Shown: piece by piece, positions 1 through 7,170 of the stretch
Numbering within the stretch: position 1 is the first letter of the stretch
How the letters are laid out: every line of letters begins with the position of its first letter
IMG/VR virus record: IMGVR_UViG_3300030101_003549
Location: 1-25,473 of that record
Source: a virus
DNA length: 25,473 nucleotides
Direction: 5' to 3' (one strand)
Translations under genes and position numbers: made by a program
Notes under the pieces: generated by a model
Told to the model about the DNA's origin: nothing
Seen by the model: only the letters and a program-made list of their open reading frames with translations
Database searches by the model: none

Positions 1-2
1 CA

Positions 3-566
3 CTTGAAAAGATTGGTTCAAGAGTTAACAAATCATGTGGGTTACATGTTCATGTTGGTGTTTCAGATTGGAAGATCAAAGAATTCAGAAACCTTTTCAA
101 GCGTTACATAAAGTTTGAAAGTGCAATTGATTCTGTAATGCCAAATTCTAGAAGAGGAAGAAACAATGAGTATTGTATTCCAGTACTTGGGATCACTAGA
201 TTGAAACAATCATTTGAAGCAATTGATGATTGTAGATCAGCTAGACAAATTTCAAGTTTGTTAAGAACTAGATATACAAAACTAAACATCAAGTCTTTCT
301 GGAAACACGGAACTGTAGAGTTTAGACACCACAGTGGTACAACTGATGTAGAAAAGATTATGAACTGGTTAAAGTTTTGTTTAACAATGTGTCAAGCAGC
401 AGATCAACATAGAGCAATCAAAGTGAAAGAAGATGACAACAGATTGGATTACACAGATAAAATTGCACTTATGTTGAAGGGTTTATCAAAGGTCAAGAAT
501 TCATTGGTTGACAATGATGTTAGAAAATACTTTATTAAAAGAAGGAGACAGTTATGCACAAGTTAG
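3..566 (+). CDS. Amidoligase-family enzyme (GS-like COOH-NH2 ligase), 5' end outside window
   Basis: The reading frame is open from base 3, so the N-terminal part lies upstream; 187 residues are visible. The motif CGLHVHVGVSDW (about visible residues 12-23) and the later VEFRHHSGTTD followed by a helical segment (KIMNWLKFC) are hallmarks of the amidoligase_2 family, which has a glutamine-synthetase-like fold and joins an amine to a carboxylate using ATP. In phages and bacteria such enzymes often sit beside a gamma-glutamylcyclotransferase, and that is the case here (796-1266). The likely role is to attach or recycle a glutamyl-type amide on a peptide or surface polymer; the substrate cannot be read from sequence. 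It overlaps the next gene by 13 bases, so the two are translated as a unit. Family assignment is fairly sure, reaction is inference. Confidence 0.82.
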   Translation, partial: LEKIGSRVNKSCGLHVHVGVSDWKIKEFRNLFKRYIKFESAIDSVMPNSRRGRNNEYCIPVLGITRLKQSFEAIDDCRSARQISSLLRTRYTKLNIKSFWKHGTVEFRHHSGTTDVEKIMNWLKFCLTMCQAADQHRAIKVKEDDNRLDYTDKIALMLKGLSKVKNSLVDNDVRKYFIKRRRQLCTS

Positions 567-793
567 AGTATGTTGTAAAAGGTGGAGGTATTCTGCGTGG
601 TAAGACAAAACAGGACATTGCATTTGCATTGTATGAGTTATCTCTTGCACCCAGTGATACTTTCCAACAGTGGATGGTTTCTACATGCAAAAGAATACAC
701 ACACAGTTTGGTTGGAACGTTTCCAATGATTCACCAGATTCATTTGTTGATGACCTAGAGTTACATGGTTTGATTCAACAGAAGGTGGTGTAA
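554..793 (+). CDS. Small hypothetical protein between amidoligase and cyclotransferase
   Basis: This 79-residue protein is not recognised. The start is supported by a good ribosome binding site (AGGAG at about 543-547, 6 bases before the ATG), and the gene overlaps the end of the amidoligase and stops 2 bases before the cyclotransferase start. It has no signal peptide, membrane segment or metal-binding cluster; it is a mixed alpha/beta-looking soluble protein with several aromatic residues (two Trp, two Tyr) in a compact middle section. Its position inside a two-enzyme operon suggests an accessory or substrate protein for amide-bond chemistry, for example the peptide that is modified, but nothing in the sequence proves this. 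Confidence 0.7.
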   Translation: MHKLEYVVKGGGILRGKTKQDIAFALYELSLAPSDTFQQWMVSTCKRIHTQFGWNVSNDSPDSFVDDLELHGLIQQKVV

Positions 794-795
794 CT

Positions 796-1266
796 ATGTT
801 TTACTTTGCCTACGGTGCCAATCTTAATTTAGAAAACATGAAGGGAAGATGCCCTAATGCTAAGAAGATTGTGAAATTTACTTTGCAAGATTACAGATTA
901 GTTTTCAAAGGTGTTGCAGATATTGAGTATCACAAAGGTTCAAGCGTTGAAGGTGTTCTTTGGGATATTACAAATAAGTGTGAACATGCACTGGATATCT
1001 TTGAAGGGTTTCCAATACTATACAGAAAAGAATATTTCACTATCAAAATGACTGGACAACTAGCACATGATTTTGGAAAAACAGCTGATGTTATGTTCTA
1101 CACAATGAACAGAAGTGAATATGGTGAACCTATGAAATCATACTTTGATTGTATTCTGCAAGGGTACATTGCAAATGAATTAGATACAGACTACTTATGG
1201 GATGCATTACTTCATGCAGAAGACAACCATTCTTTTGGTTCTTATGAATCTAAGAGTTGGAGATAA
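796..1266 (+). CDS. Gamma-glutamylcyclotransferase (AIG2/GGCT-like)
   Basis: The 156-residue protein opens with YFAYGANL, the GGCT signature loop that binds the gamma-glutamyl group, and carries LDIFEGFPILY with the expected catalytic glutamate (E70). GGCT enzymes release 5-oxoproline from gamma-glutamyl amines or peptides. Together with the upstream amidoligase this forms the make/break pair seen in several phage and bacterial gene neighbourhoods: one enzyme forms a gamma-glutamyl-type amide and the other removes it. The length is normal for the family. The AAGGTGG stretch just before ATG 796 serves as ribosome binding site. It is the last gene of the plus-strand operon and is followed after 28 bases by a strong hairpin. 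The exact substrate is unknown. Confidence 0.85.
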   Translation: MFYFAYGANLNLENMKGRCPNAKKIVKFTLQDYRLVFKGVADIEYHKGSSVEGVLWDITNKCEHALDIFEGFPILYRKEYFTIKMTGQLAHDFGKTADVMFYTMNRSEYGEPMKSYFDCILQGYIANELDTDYLWDALLHAEDNHSFGSYESKSWR

Positions 1267-1281
1267 CAGTCATTTTACCTA

Positions 1282-1347
1282 TACCTAAACCATTAACCAC
1301 CCTCACAAAATTCAATAGAGGACACCTCAGAGGGTGGTTTTTAGGTA
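1282..1347 (+). terminator. Bidirectional terminator-like hairpin, also copy C of the repeated intergenic element
   Basis: AACCACCCTC (1295-1304) and GAGGGTGGTT (1330-1339) form a perfect 10-bp stem around a 25-nt loop, followed by a T run. An outer pair, TACCTAAA (1282-1289) with TTTAGGTA (1340-1347), can extend it. It lies between the convergent GGCT and ParB-like genes, so it could stop transcription from both sides. Bases 1292-1334 align with the elements at 3111-3153 (35 of 43 identical, no gaps) and 4473-4514, so it is more than an ordinary terminator. Confidence 0.8.
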
Positions 1348-1369
1348 TTTTAGACAAAATAATCAGTAT

Positions 1370-1906
1370 TTAATCAAATTCCCTTTTTCCTGTATCAGGC
1401 ACCCAACCCTTAGAAAATTCCTCTTGACTCCCTTTTTCAGTCATAGGACGGTAATCATATAACCTATCTACTTCCTCTTGTTCCATGCCTAGAATGTTTA
1501 TGAGTTCTTCATCTGTGTAATTATGTTTATCTTTCATTTTACGGACAATATCAGTCATAGGAATTATTCCATGATTACCACGTGCTCTATTATGAATGAT
1601 TGTTGCAGCAATTTGTTGTGCTTCATCAACTGCATCTTCTAAAAAAACCACAGGCACAAAACCATCTGTTAATTCAGCAATATCTGAATCAGCAGATACA
1701 GTCCACCTATGAAAACCATCTACTATTTCAAATGACTTACGAATAACAATTGGTTGTGTCCACCCACAAAGTTTGATTGATGTTTTTAAAAGTTCTAATT
1801 CAGTTGGTGCAACCCTATTAGGATTGTAGTCATTTGCCTTTAGCTTTGATCTTTTAACCCATTGCATTTGATTTATAGGTTGATTGTCTTTACCTTTTTT
1901 TACCAT
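1370..1906 (-). CDS. ParB/IbrB-like protein
   Basis: A 178-residue protein of the ParB N-terminal (sulfiredoxin-like) fold. Visible signatures are the N-terminal NPNRV segment, IVDGFHRW (equivalent of the ParB GEHRxR box) and HNRARGNHG, the last typical of the IbrB group. A C-terminal helix-turn-helix-like region contains LGMEQEEVDRLY. I start it at base 1906 because a strong ribosome binding site (TGAGGAGGAAAG) precedes that ATG; longer readings run deep into the upstream gene. It overlaps the end of the PP-loop gene by 17 bases, so the two are translationally coupled. IbrA/IbrB-type pairs (PAPS-reductase-like plus ParB-like) recur in phages and genomic islands; a role in nucleic-acid modification or regulation has been suggested, but the function is not established. 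Confidence 0.8.
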   Translation of the reverse strand: MVKKGKDNQPINQMQWVKRSKLKANDYNPNRVAPTELELLKTSIKLCGWTQPIVIRKSFEIVDGFHRWTVSADSDIAELTDGFVPVVFLEDAVDEAQQIAATIIHNRARGNHGIIPMTDIVRKMKDKHNYTDEELINILGMEQEEVDRLYDYRPMTEKGSQEEFSKGWVPDTGKREFD

Positions 1907-3104
1907 ATCTTTCCTCCTCATATGCTTTTTTACTTTGTAAATACTTTTCATTATCTGCTGTAAAGTTCGGAATCTTTCTGCCTTTGAAATCTCCACGCAT
2001 TGCAATACGAAGAAGAAACTTCCAACCAATACCACTTTCATGGTGGTGTGTTGACAATATTGGATCAGATGTTTTTTTATTATGTACACGTATAAAATCG
2101 TTTATAACTTTTGCTATTTTTGATTTATGTGGTTCAGGGTGTTTGTCTAAAAAATATTGGATAAATTCAGGCCATGATGTATCTTTTGGTTTATCTGGTA
2201 ATCCACCAAAAGCATAAAGTTCTGTATTGGCGTATCTTGCTGCAGTTGCACTTCCTGGCACTCTGCTTTGCATTTTATCCCACAAATCTGGGAAAGCTAT
2301 TGAATATTGCCAAAGACCACGCATTGGCTCTTCACCATATGGAGGTGCACATCTTTGCTGTAAGTGAGTCAGCCCTAGCTTTTCTAATATGTCATAGGTA
2401 ATGTTGTAATCCCAACCAAACTTTTGTGGTGCAGTCCAAACATCTACTGTCTTCATATCATAGATGGGGCAAACCTTAACAACATTTGCTAATGCAGTTT
2501 TTGATTTTAGGTTTATCATATAATCTTCATACCTTTTGCCACTTGTTTGTAGTATTGTTCTGTACCTCATTAAACTTTCTTCTGATCTTATTCCCATAAT
2601 TACACCAACCTCACCCCACTCCTGTGGTGTAAATAACAGACCATTACATTCTGGAACTGATGGTCTTTCTTCTTTTTTTCTTGGAAATATTGGAAAATCA
2701 TCAAGACCAAGCACAGATTCATGTGTTGGATATGGTCTTGTCCACTTGTCTTGATCTTCTGGTGCCCAAGGATACCAGAATGGGTGATTGCGACTACATC
2801 CATTTCTGTGTTTTACTGGTAAACACAACCAGTTCATTTTTACTTCTGGAAGGTCTGCAACTCTTGTTACATAATCAATTGTTTCATATGGGATTGCTTC
2901 TTCATCAAAGAAATAAACATGCAAAGGTAATTTGTTTCTTTCCTTTGCTACTTGTAAAGCTAAGTTAAGACATACAGTTGAATCTTTTCCACCACTAAAC
3001 ATAACAACAACATTATCAAAAATGTCATACGTTCTATTAATTCTTTCTATTGCTAAAGTATAGACATCTTTGTCTATATCCTTTTTTTTGAATACTTGGC
3101 TCAT
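1890..3104 (-). CDS. PP-loop ATP pyrophosphatase, PAPS-reductase-like (IbrA/DUF3440-like)
   Basis: The 404-residue protein has the PP-loop SGGKDS at residues 37-42, the AMP-forming ATP site shared by PAPS reductases, thiouridylases and DndC. Downstream are Trp-, Pro- and Cys-rich stretches (NGCSRNHPFWYPW, QRCAPPYGEEP) and GIRSEESLMR, like the GxRxxES motif of the PAPS-reductase superfamily. Length and these features fit the IbrA/DUF3440 branch better than assimilatory CysH, which is shorter and ends in a catalytic ECGxH motif not seen here. A likely chemistry is adenylation, or sulfur/nucleotide transfer, to an unknown substrate. The ribosome binding site AGAGGA precedes ATG 3104 and overlaps repeated element A, which could mask it. 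The partner is the overlapping ParB-like gene downstream. Confidence 0.83.
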   Translation of the reverse strand: MSQVFKKKDIDKDVYTLAIERINRTYDIFDNVVVMFSGGKDSTVCLNLALQVAKERNKLPLHVYFFDEEAIPYETIDYVTRVADLPEVKMNWLCLPVKHRNGCSRNHPFWYPWAPEDQDKWTRPYPTHESVLGLDDFPIFPRKKEERPSVPECNGLLFTPQEWGEVGVIMGIRSEESLMRYRTILQTSGKRYEDYMINLKSKTALANVVKVCPIYDMKTVDVWTAPQKFGWDYNITYDILEKLGLTHLQQRCAPPYGEEPMRGLWQYSIAFPDLWDKMQSRVPGSATAARYANTELYAFGGLPDKPKDTSWPEFIQYFLDKHPEPHKSKIAKVINDFIRVHNKKTSDPILSTHHHESGIGWKFLLRIAMRGDFKGRKIPNFTADNEKYLQSKKAYEEERYGKKR

Positions 3105-3110
3105 TTTTCG

Positions 3111-3153
3111 TCCTCTGACATGCCCTCTATTGCATTTTTAGAAGGTGGTTAAT
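3111..3153 (-). repeat. Intergenic hairpin element, copy A
   Basis: Read on the minus strand, it begins ATTAACCACC and contains CAATAGAGG and TCAGAGG. It matches copy C (1292-1334) at 35 of 43 positions and copy B (4473-4514) at 28 of 42. It starts about 20 nt after the stop of the cupin gene and ends just before the PP-loop gene. CTTCT (3144-3140) can pair with AGAGG (3116-3112), which is the ribosome binding site of the PP-loop gene; alternatively CTTCTA can pair with the nearer TAGAGG. Confidence 0.75.
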
Positions 3154-3172
3154 ACCTTTAGACCCCCCAAAA

Positions 3173-3871
3173 TTAGCCTTTTCCGTGATCTATGTAAGTT
3201 CTGTTAAGCATGGGGTGGTTTGTATCTGTTGGTCCAAAGTCTGAATCTGGATGATAAGCAATGATGTCCATAAAGTTTTCTGAAGTTCTAAATGAATGTA
3301 CTTCTCCTTCTTCTAAACAAAACATCATGCCTTTTGATAAATCTTCTTCCCAACCTGTTCTTTTTCCATCAGGTTTTTGAAATGCTTCACCTTTGCCACC
3401 AATAACAATGCCCATCCTAATACTTGGATGTAAATGTTGTGTTTGATCTATGCCCATTGGGAAGTGTAAATAATTTAAACATGGATCACCAAGTCTAGGT
3501 GGCATAATCAATAAACTATCAGTACAACCATCAATATATGAAAGTCTTCCATGATCTTCTGATTGACCAAGCATGTTTATGCCCTGAAATCCATAACGAA
3601 GAATCCAAAACATTTGTCCCCTAGATGAAAGTTTTTTTGCAGTAGTTTTATCTTTTGTATCAGTCTTTATACTGAAGAAATCACCTGCACCTGCTAACCA
3701 CTCTCTGTCATCTGACTTAATTAGATATGAACCTTCTGTTACAAAACCATATAAATTACCGATTGTTGGTTCTAGTTCATAATCATCCTGTATTGAAATC
3801 ATTTTTGTCGGATACATTGTATTTACCTGATCTATTTCTTCTGCATGTTTTGGGTTTGGTATTAATATCAT
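3173..3871 (-). CDS. Cupin-fold protein
   Basis: A 232-residue beta-rich protein that looks like a double cupin. The second barrel is clear: QHLHPSIRMGIVIGGKGEA (about 145-163) matches cupin motif 1 with the metal-ligand histidines H146 and H148, and GMMFCLEEGEVHSF (about 181-194) matches motif 2 with H192. The N-terminal half (GSYLIKSDDREWLAGAGDFF) resembles a degenerate first barrel. Cupins bind a metal and act as dioxygenases, isomerases or small-molecule binders; which applies here is not readable. Its start overlaps the stop of the ParB-like gene by 4 bases (ATGA), a translational coupling, so the two proteins probably act together. It is followed by repeat element A. The fold call is good, the substrate unknown. 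Confidence 0.75.
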   Translation of the reverse strand: MILIPNPKHAEEIDQVNTMYPTKMISIQDDYELEPTIGNLYGFVTEGSYLIKSDDREWLAGAGDFFSIKTDTKDKTTAKKLSSRGQMFWILRYGFQGINMLGQSEDHGRLSYIDGCTDSLLIMPPRLGDPCLNYLHFPMGIDQTQHLHPSIRMGIVIGGKGEAFQKPDGKRTGWEEDLSKGMMFCLEEGEVHSFRTSENFMDIIAYHPDSDFGPTDTNHPMLNRTYIDHGKG

Positions 3872-4446
3872 AGTTTTCTCATAATAAATAAAAGAGCATT
3901 GCTCTTTGTTTGTAAGTTTTCATTATCTCTGACCTTTTCAAGTTTTTCCATTATTTCTTCTCTATCTTCTCTATCAAGATAAAAAGTAATCGGTACTAAT
4001 TGTGTGAGATCACTTGCATGATATCCTGCTTGTGGTTCTTCAATATCTACATTGCTTTGTGAATCATCAAACTGTACAAAATCCATTTGTTCTGGTTGGA
4101 AACCTGCAACCTCCATGCCAGTGAGTTTATCAAGTTCTATCTGTAAAGTTTTATCTTCCCAAGTGGTTAATTCACCAACTTTGTTATCAGCTAACCGATA
4201 TGCATTTATTTGATCTTCACTATCTTTATAAATTTTGCATGGAACTTCTTCCATACCTAGTTGTTTTGCTGCAAGTAATCTTGTGTGACCTGCAACTACA
4301 ACATTATTTTCATCTATTACAATACATTGTTGAAAACCATGTTGCTTGATAGACTTAGCAACTTCATTGATTGCTGTTTCTGAGATAACTCTTGGATTTT
4401 GAAAGTATGGAACTACTTCATCAGTCTTTTTATACAAAATATCCAT
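3868..4446 (-). CDS. ParB-like nuclease-domain protein, phage type
   Basis: A 192-residue ParB/Srx-fold protein of the branch often fused to phage DNA methyltransferases. Signatures are FQNPRV (residues 15-20), FQQCIVIDENNVVVAGHTRLLAAKQLG (about 38-64; the AGHTR box) and AYRLADNKVGELTTWE. Here no methylase domain follows; instead there is a short C-terminal module ending LQTKSNALLFIM. Stand-alone versions usually serve as specificity or regulatory partners of modification enzymes; this is inferred. It is the first gene after a good promoter (4455-4483) with almost no leader, since the ATG lies 8 bases after the -10 box and no Shine-Dalgarno sequence is visible. The stop overlaps the cupin start. 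It differs clearly from the IbrB-like ParB at 1370-1906. Confidence 0.82.
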   Translation of the reverse strand: MDILYKKTDEVVPYFQNPRVISETAINEVAKSIKQHGFQQCIVIDENNVVVAGHTRLLAAKQLGMEEVPCKIYKDSEDQINAYRLADNKVGELTTWEDKTLQIELDKLTGMEVAGFQPEQMDFVQFDDSQSNVDIEEPQAGYHASDLTQLVPITFYLDREDREEIMEKLEKVRDNENLQTKSNALLFIMRKL

Positions 4447-4454
4447 ATTGGGTG

Positions 4455-4483
4455 ATTTTAGACAAAAATTAGGTGTCTGACAA
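4455..4483 (-). promoter_or_regulatory. Sigma70-like promoter for parB-cupin
   Basis: On the minus strand, TTGTCA (4483-4478) and TAAAAT (4460-4455) are separated by 17 bp; each differs from consensus by one base. The ATG at 4446 begins 8 bases after the -10 box, so the transcript would have a leader of only a base or two. The -35 box falls inside repeated element B. Confidence 0.6.
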
Positions 4484-4514
4484 GCCGTCTATGAACATCT
4501 TAGACACTGGTTAA
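4473..4514 (-). repeat. Intergenic hairpin element, copy B
   Basis: On the minus strand it contains TTAACCA, TCTAA, ATAGACGGC and TGTCAGA, shared with copy A (28 of 42). GTGTCT (4507-4502) pairs perfectly with AGACAC (4478-4473). Neighbouring TAGAC and GTCTA boxes allow alternative hairpins (TAGAC at 4521-4517 with GTCTA at 4505-4501, or GTCTA with TAGAC at 4491-4487). It lies 29 nt after the primase-helicase stop. Confidence 0.7.
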
Positions 4515-4542
4515 GGGTCTAGGTATCGTAAATAAGAACATT

Positions 4543-6276
4543 TTAAGACCAATGTGGAGGTTGAATGACATCATCATAAAAGGTATCAAACTGTTCAAAT
4601 ATACGTTTTTCATTGTTAAACTTAAATTTTGCAGAACCAATTTTTCCATATAAATCTTGTTCTCGTATCTTCCTAGTAATTACCTCACTAGTATTATCAT
4701 CAAAATCTCTATGCACAGTTAATATCACATCACTTTGGTTATTCCAATGACTAGCACCACTTATATCGTAAGCAGTTGGTGGTGTGTATCCACCATCACC
4801 CATTTTCTGCAATTTGGTTGGGTGAGCAACAACCCAAAAAACAATTTCATGCAATCTTGCAAACCTTTTACATTTAGAAATGAAATCTCTTATATGTTCA
4901 TCTTCTCTTTTACCACCTGAACGCACTGCACTCACTTCATTGTATGGATCAACAATAACACCATTACACCCATGTTTTAGAATTGCTCCTTTACTGATCT
5001 CCAATATCTTGTCAATACTTGGAACTTCTTCTTTGGTTTCAATAAAGTAAAAATGTTCATCAAGAAACTGCATTGCACTTTTTAATTCATTTGTTGACAT
5101 TCTATTTTCATCACCAATGTCAAATGGTTTTTCATTGATCATCTGTACCATTCTACGTAAATGCATTTGAGTACTGTGTTCTGGTGAAAACAAGGCAAAT
5201 TTCCAACCATGTGTTTTTGCTAATTTAATTAAAATCATATCTAAGAAATAAGACTTCCCATGATTGGGAATACCAGTAACAGTGTGAAACGTTCCCTTCA
5301 TTATTTTGTAGATTCTATCCAAGTTGCTATATCCAATCTCTATTGGTTTAACATAATTGCCATTATAAAGATCAAGCACTGCTCCTGTATAATCGCCACT
5401 TTTGTACAATCCATCTACAGGGTATGGAACTGCATTTGTAATCACTTGTCTTAATCTATCTTCACCATGTTTTACCAAAACATCATTTGCATCTTTACAA
5501 TCACTTGGTCTTTCAACATACCAACAGATATCCTTACCAAATCTATGTAATAATTCTTTATGTAAACTTTTACCTGCAGAATCATCATCTACGAATAGTA
5601 TTACTTTCTTAGCTTTTAGATTACTGTTCTTTAATCCTACAAACCTTTTATCATCTTCTTTAAGATTTGCATTCTTTGGTGCACCATCAGGCAATGTTGT
5701 CACATTTGTGTAACCTATCTCATATAATGACAATACGTCAATCTCACCCTCAACAAATATAATAGTATCCTCACCATGTATATTGTTGTAGTTATATAAA
5801 CATTTTTTTGCATTTGGTGATTGTTTGAATTTTTTATCTTCACTCCTGTACTTAACATTTACAATGTCATTGTTAAGGTTGTAGTAAGGAAAAGCATACC
5901 AATAATCATTTTTTCCTTCTGCATATATGCCCATTTCATCAACTGTTTCTTTACTAATACAACGTTTTGCAAAGTAACTATACAGTTTTGATGATTTACT
6001 TGGTTCTTTTGGTACAACTGGTGGTACATATATTTTTTCAGGTCTGTTGATCTTTGTCTGTGCTTTCCAACCAGTACTTACATTAAAACCACCAGTGTAT
6101 TCACAATGGTGACAAAACCAAACACAATTCCCTGTAGATTCAATTGTTAAAGCTAATGGATTGTCATTTGGGTTGTGGTTGTGTGGTTGACAACTTGGAC
6201 ACTTAATCTTTTGCGTACCAACATCTGTATTTCTAGGTTGTATTCCTTTTTTTCTTAATTCATTTTCAATATTCAT
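4543..6276 (-). CDS. Bifunctional DNA primase-helicase (T7 gp4/Twinkle type)
   Basis: The 577-residue protein has the full order of a phage primase-helicase. An N-terminal zinc ribbon carries C26-C29 and C55-C58. A Toprim core contains FVEGEIDVLS (E176) and LFVDDDSAGK (D230-D232). A RecA/DnaB-type helicase has Walker A GIPNHGKS (335-342), a Walker B-like VIVDPYNEV, and a later motif around WVVAHPTK. It should prime lagging-strand synthesis and unwind DNA as a hexameric ring at the phage fork. Length is normal for the family. The start at 6276 lies 2 bases after the stop of the O-like protein, so the two replication genes are one operon. Downstream is repeat element B. Confidence 0.93.
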   Translation of the reverse strand: MNIENELRKKGIQPRNTDVGTQKIKCPSCQPHNHNPNDNPLALTIESTGNCVWFCHHCEYTGGFNVSTGWKAQTKINRPEKIYVPPVVPKEPSKSSKLYSYFAKRCISKETVDEMGIYAEGKNDYWYAFPYYNLNNDIVNVKYRSEDKKFKQSPNAKKCLYNYNNIHGEDTIIFVEGEIDVLSLYEIGYTNVTTLPDGAPKNANLKEDDKRFVGLKNSNLKAKKVILFVDDDSAGKSLHKELLHRFGKDICWYVERPSDCKDANDVLVKHGEDRLRQVITNAVPYPVDGLYKSGDYTGAVLDLYNGNYVKPIEIGYSNLDRIYKIMKGTFHTVTGIPNHGKSYFLDMILIKLAKTHGWKFALFSPEHSTQMHLRRMVQMINEKPFDIGDENRMSTNELKSAMQFLDEHFYFIETKEEVPSIDKILEISKGAILKHGCNGVIVDPYNEVSAVRSGGKREDEHIRDFISKCKRFARLHEIVFWVVAHPTKLQKMGDGGYTPPTAYDISGASHWNNQSDVILTVHRDFDDNTSEVITRKIREQDLYGKIGSAKFKFNNEKRIFEQFDTFYDDVIQPPHWS

Positions 6277-6278
6277 AT

Positions 6279-6920
6279 TTACCCCGCTAAGTTATTTAAT
6301 GATCTTTTTTTAACTGTTATGTCTTGGTTTTCATAGTCTTCATATCTTTTTTGATTTAACCACGTTGATGGGTGTGGTATAAATTTTTCTTCAGTCCTGT
6401 TGTTCTTTGTTTCATTTGCAAATCTAATTGTACAAACTAGTAATTTCTTTTTTTGATATTTTTTTACAACATTTAACCATTTAGTGTATGTATGTGATTT
6501 GTTAACCTTGCGTGGATATACGTCCCAAAAATCTAAAAAGTCTTGGTCATACTTGTCCTTTGTTTCTTTATTATTAACTTTAGTATCTACTTTAGTATTA
6601 TTGGTCATGGACGTCCTAACGGTCTGGACATCAGTGTCCGTACCCATATTTATTGTATATAGGTTGCTAGTTCCTATCCTTTGTTCAACAACCAACAAAC
6701 CAAGTTCTGATAATTGCTTAATACACCTTCTAATTGATCTATCAGAAACACCAACAATTTTTCCCAAATGTTTTTCACTTGGGTAACTTTGATTGTTTTC
6801 GTTTGCATAGTTGCAAAGGATCATCAACACTAGTTTTGATGTTGGGTTTGGTATCTGTTTAGTTATACACCATGAAAGAGCTTGAATAGACATCCAGACA
6901 TTTTGGGTTATGTTGGACAA
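6279..6920 (-). CDS. Replication protein, lambda O/DnaT-like, with N-terminal helix-turn-helix
   Basis: A 213-residue protein. The N-terminal half is a winged helix (KLVLMILCNYANENNQSYPS, then LGKIVGVSDRSIRRCIKQLSELGLL), the HTH_36 type common in phage O-like initiators. A Thr/Asn/Lys-rich linker follows, then the typical C-terminal block DFLDFWDVYPRKVNKS ... FIPHPSTWLNQKRYED, found in phage replication proteins that load the helicase. It is directly upstream of the primase-helicase, as expected for an origin-binding protein or loader. It lies 11 bases after the Cro-like gene, so all three share a transcript. The phage origin may lie inside this gene, as in lambda, but I found no clear iterons. 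Confidence 0.8.
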   Translation of the reverse strand: MSNITQNVWMSIQALSWCITKQIPNPTSKLVLMILCNYANENNQSYPSEKHLGKIVGVSDRSIRRCIKQLSELGLLVVEQRIGTSNLYTINMGTDTDVQTVRTSMTNNTKVDTKVNNKETKDKYDQDFLDFWDVYPRKVNKSHTYTKWLNVVKKYQKKKLLVCTIRFANETKNNRTEEKFIPHPSTWLNQKRYEDYENQDITVKKRSLNNLAG

Positions 6921-6931
6921 AAATGCAAGTC

Positions 6932-7135
6932 CTACAAATCATAAAAATCGTTTGGGCAAACTTCTCCGCCTGTTGCAATAGTTATTTTTTGCATTTCTGG
7001 TTTTCTTGGTATTCTTTGACCATTACACCATTTATCAATAGCACCCTTGCTTACAAGTGTATCGTTTTGTTTAAGATAGGTAACAAAATCTTCATGTGTT
7101 AGACCTTCTTTTTTTAACCATTCTGAAAGTTTCAT
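6932..7135 (-). CDS. Cro-like helix-turn-helix repressor
   Basis: This 67-residue protein is nearly all one HTH domain: MKLSEWLKKEGLTHEDFV, recognition region VSKGAIDKWCNGQRIPRKPE, then ITIATGGEVCPNDFY, a pattern typical of small Cro/YdaS-like phage regulators. It is the first gene of the leftward replication operon and faces the recombination operon across a 55-bp divergent promoter region, the classical location for an autoregulated switch protein. The ATG lies 6 bases after an extended -10 box and has no Shine-Dalgarno sequence, so the mRNA is probably leaderless. It likely binds the 7136-7190 region and perhaps the 14-bp motif shared with the parB promoter. Confidence 0.82.
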   Translation of the reverse strand: MKLSEWLKKEGLTHEDFVTYLKQNDTLVSKGAIDKWCNGQRIPRKPEMQKITIATGGEVCPNDFYDL

Positions 7136-7141
7136 AAATCT

Positions 7142-7170
7142 AGTCTATCATAATTTTGCAAATCACCCAA
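7142..7170 (-). promoter_or_regulatory. Leftward promoter for the cro-like/replication operon
   Basis: On the minus strand, TTGGGT (7170-7165), a 17-bp spacer and TAGACT (7147-7142) preceded by TGA form an extended -10 promoter. The ATG at 7135 begins 6 bases after the -10, which predicts a leaderless transcript. Confidence 0.55.

Noticed and set aside
1282-4525. Integron attC-like recombination sites
   Set aside because: The three hairpin elements lack the conserved R' and R'' core sequences expected of attC, and no integron integrase is seen.
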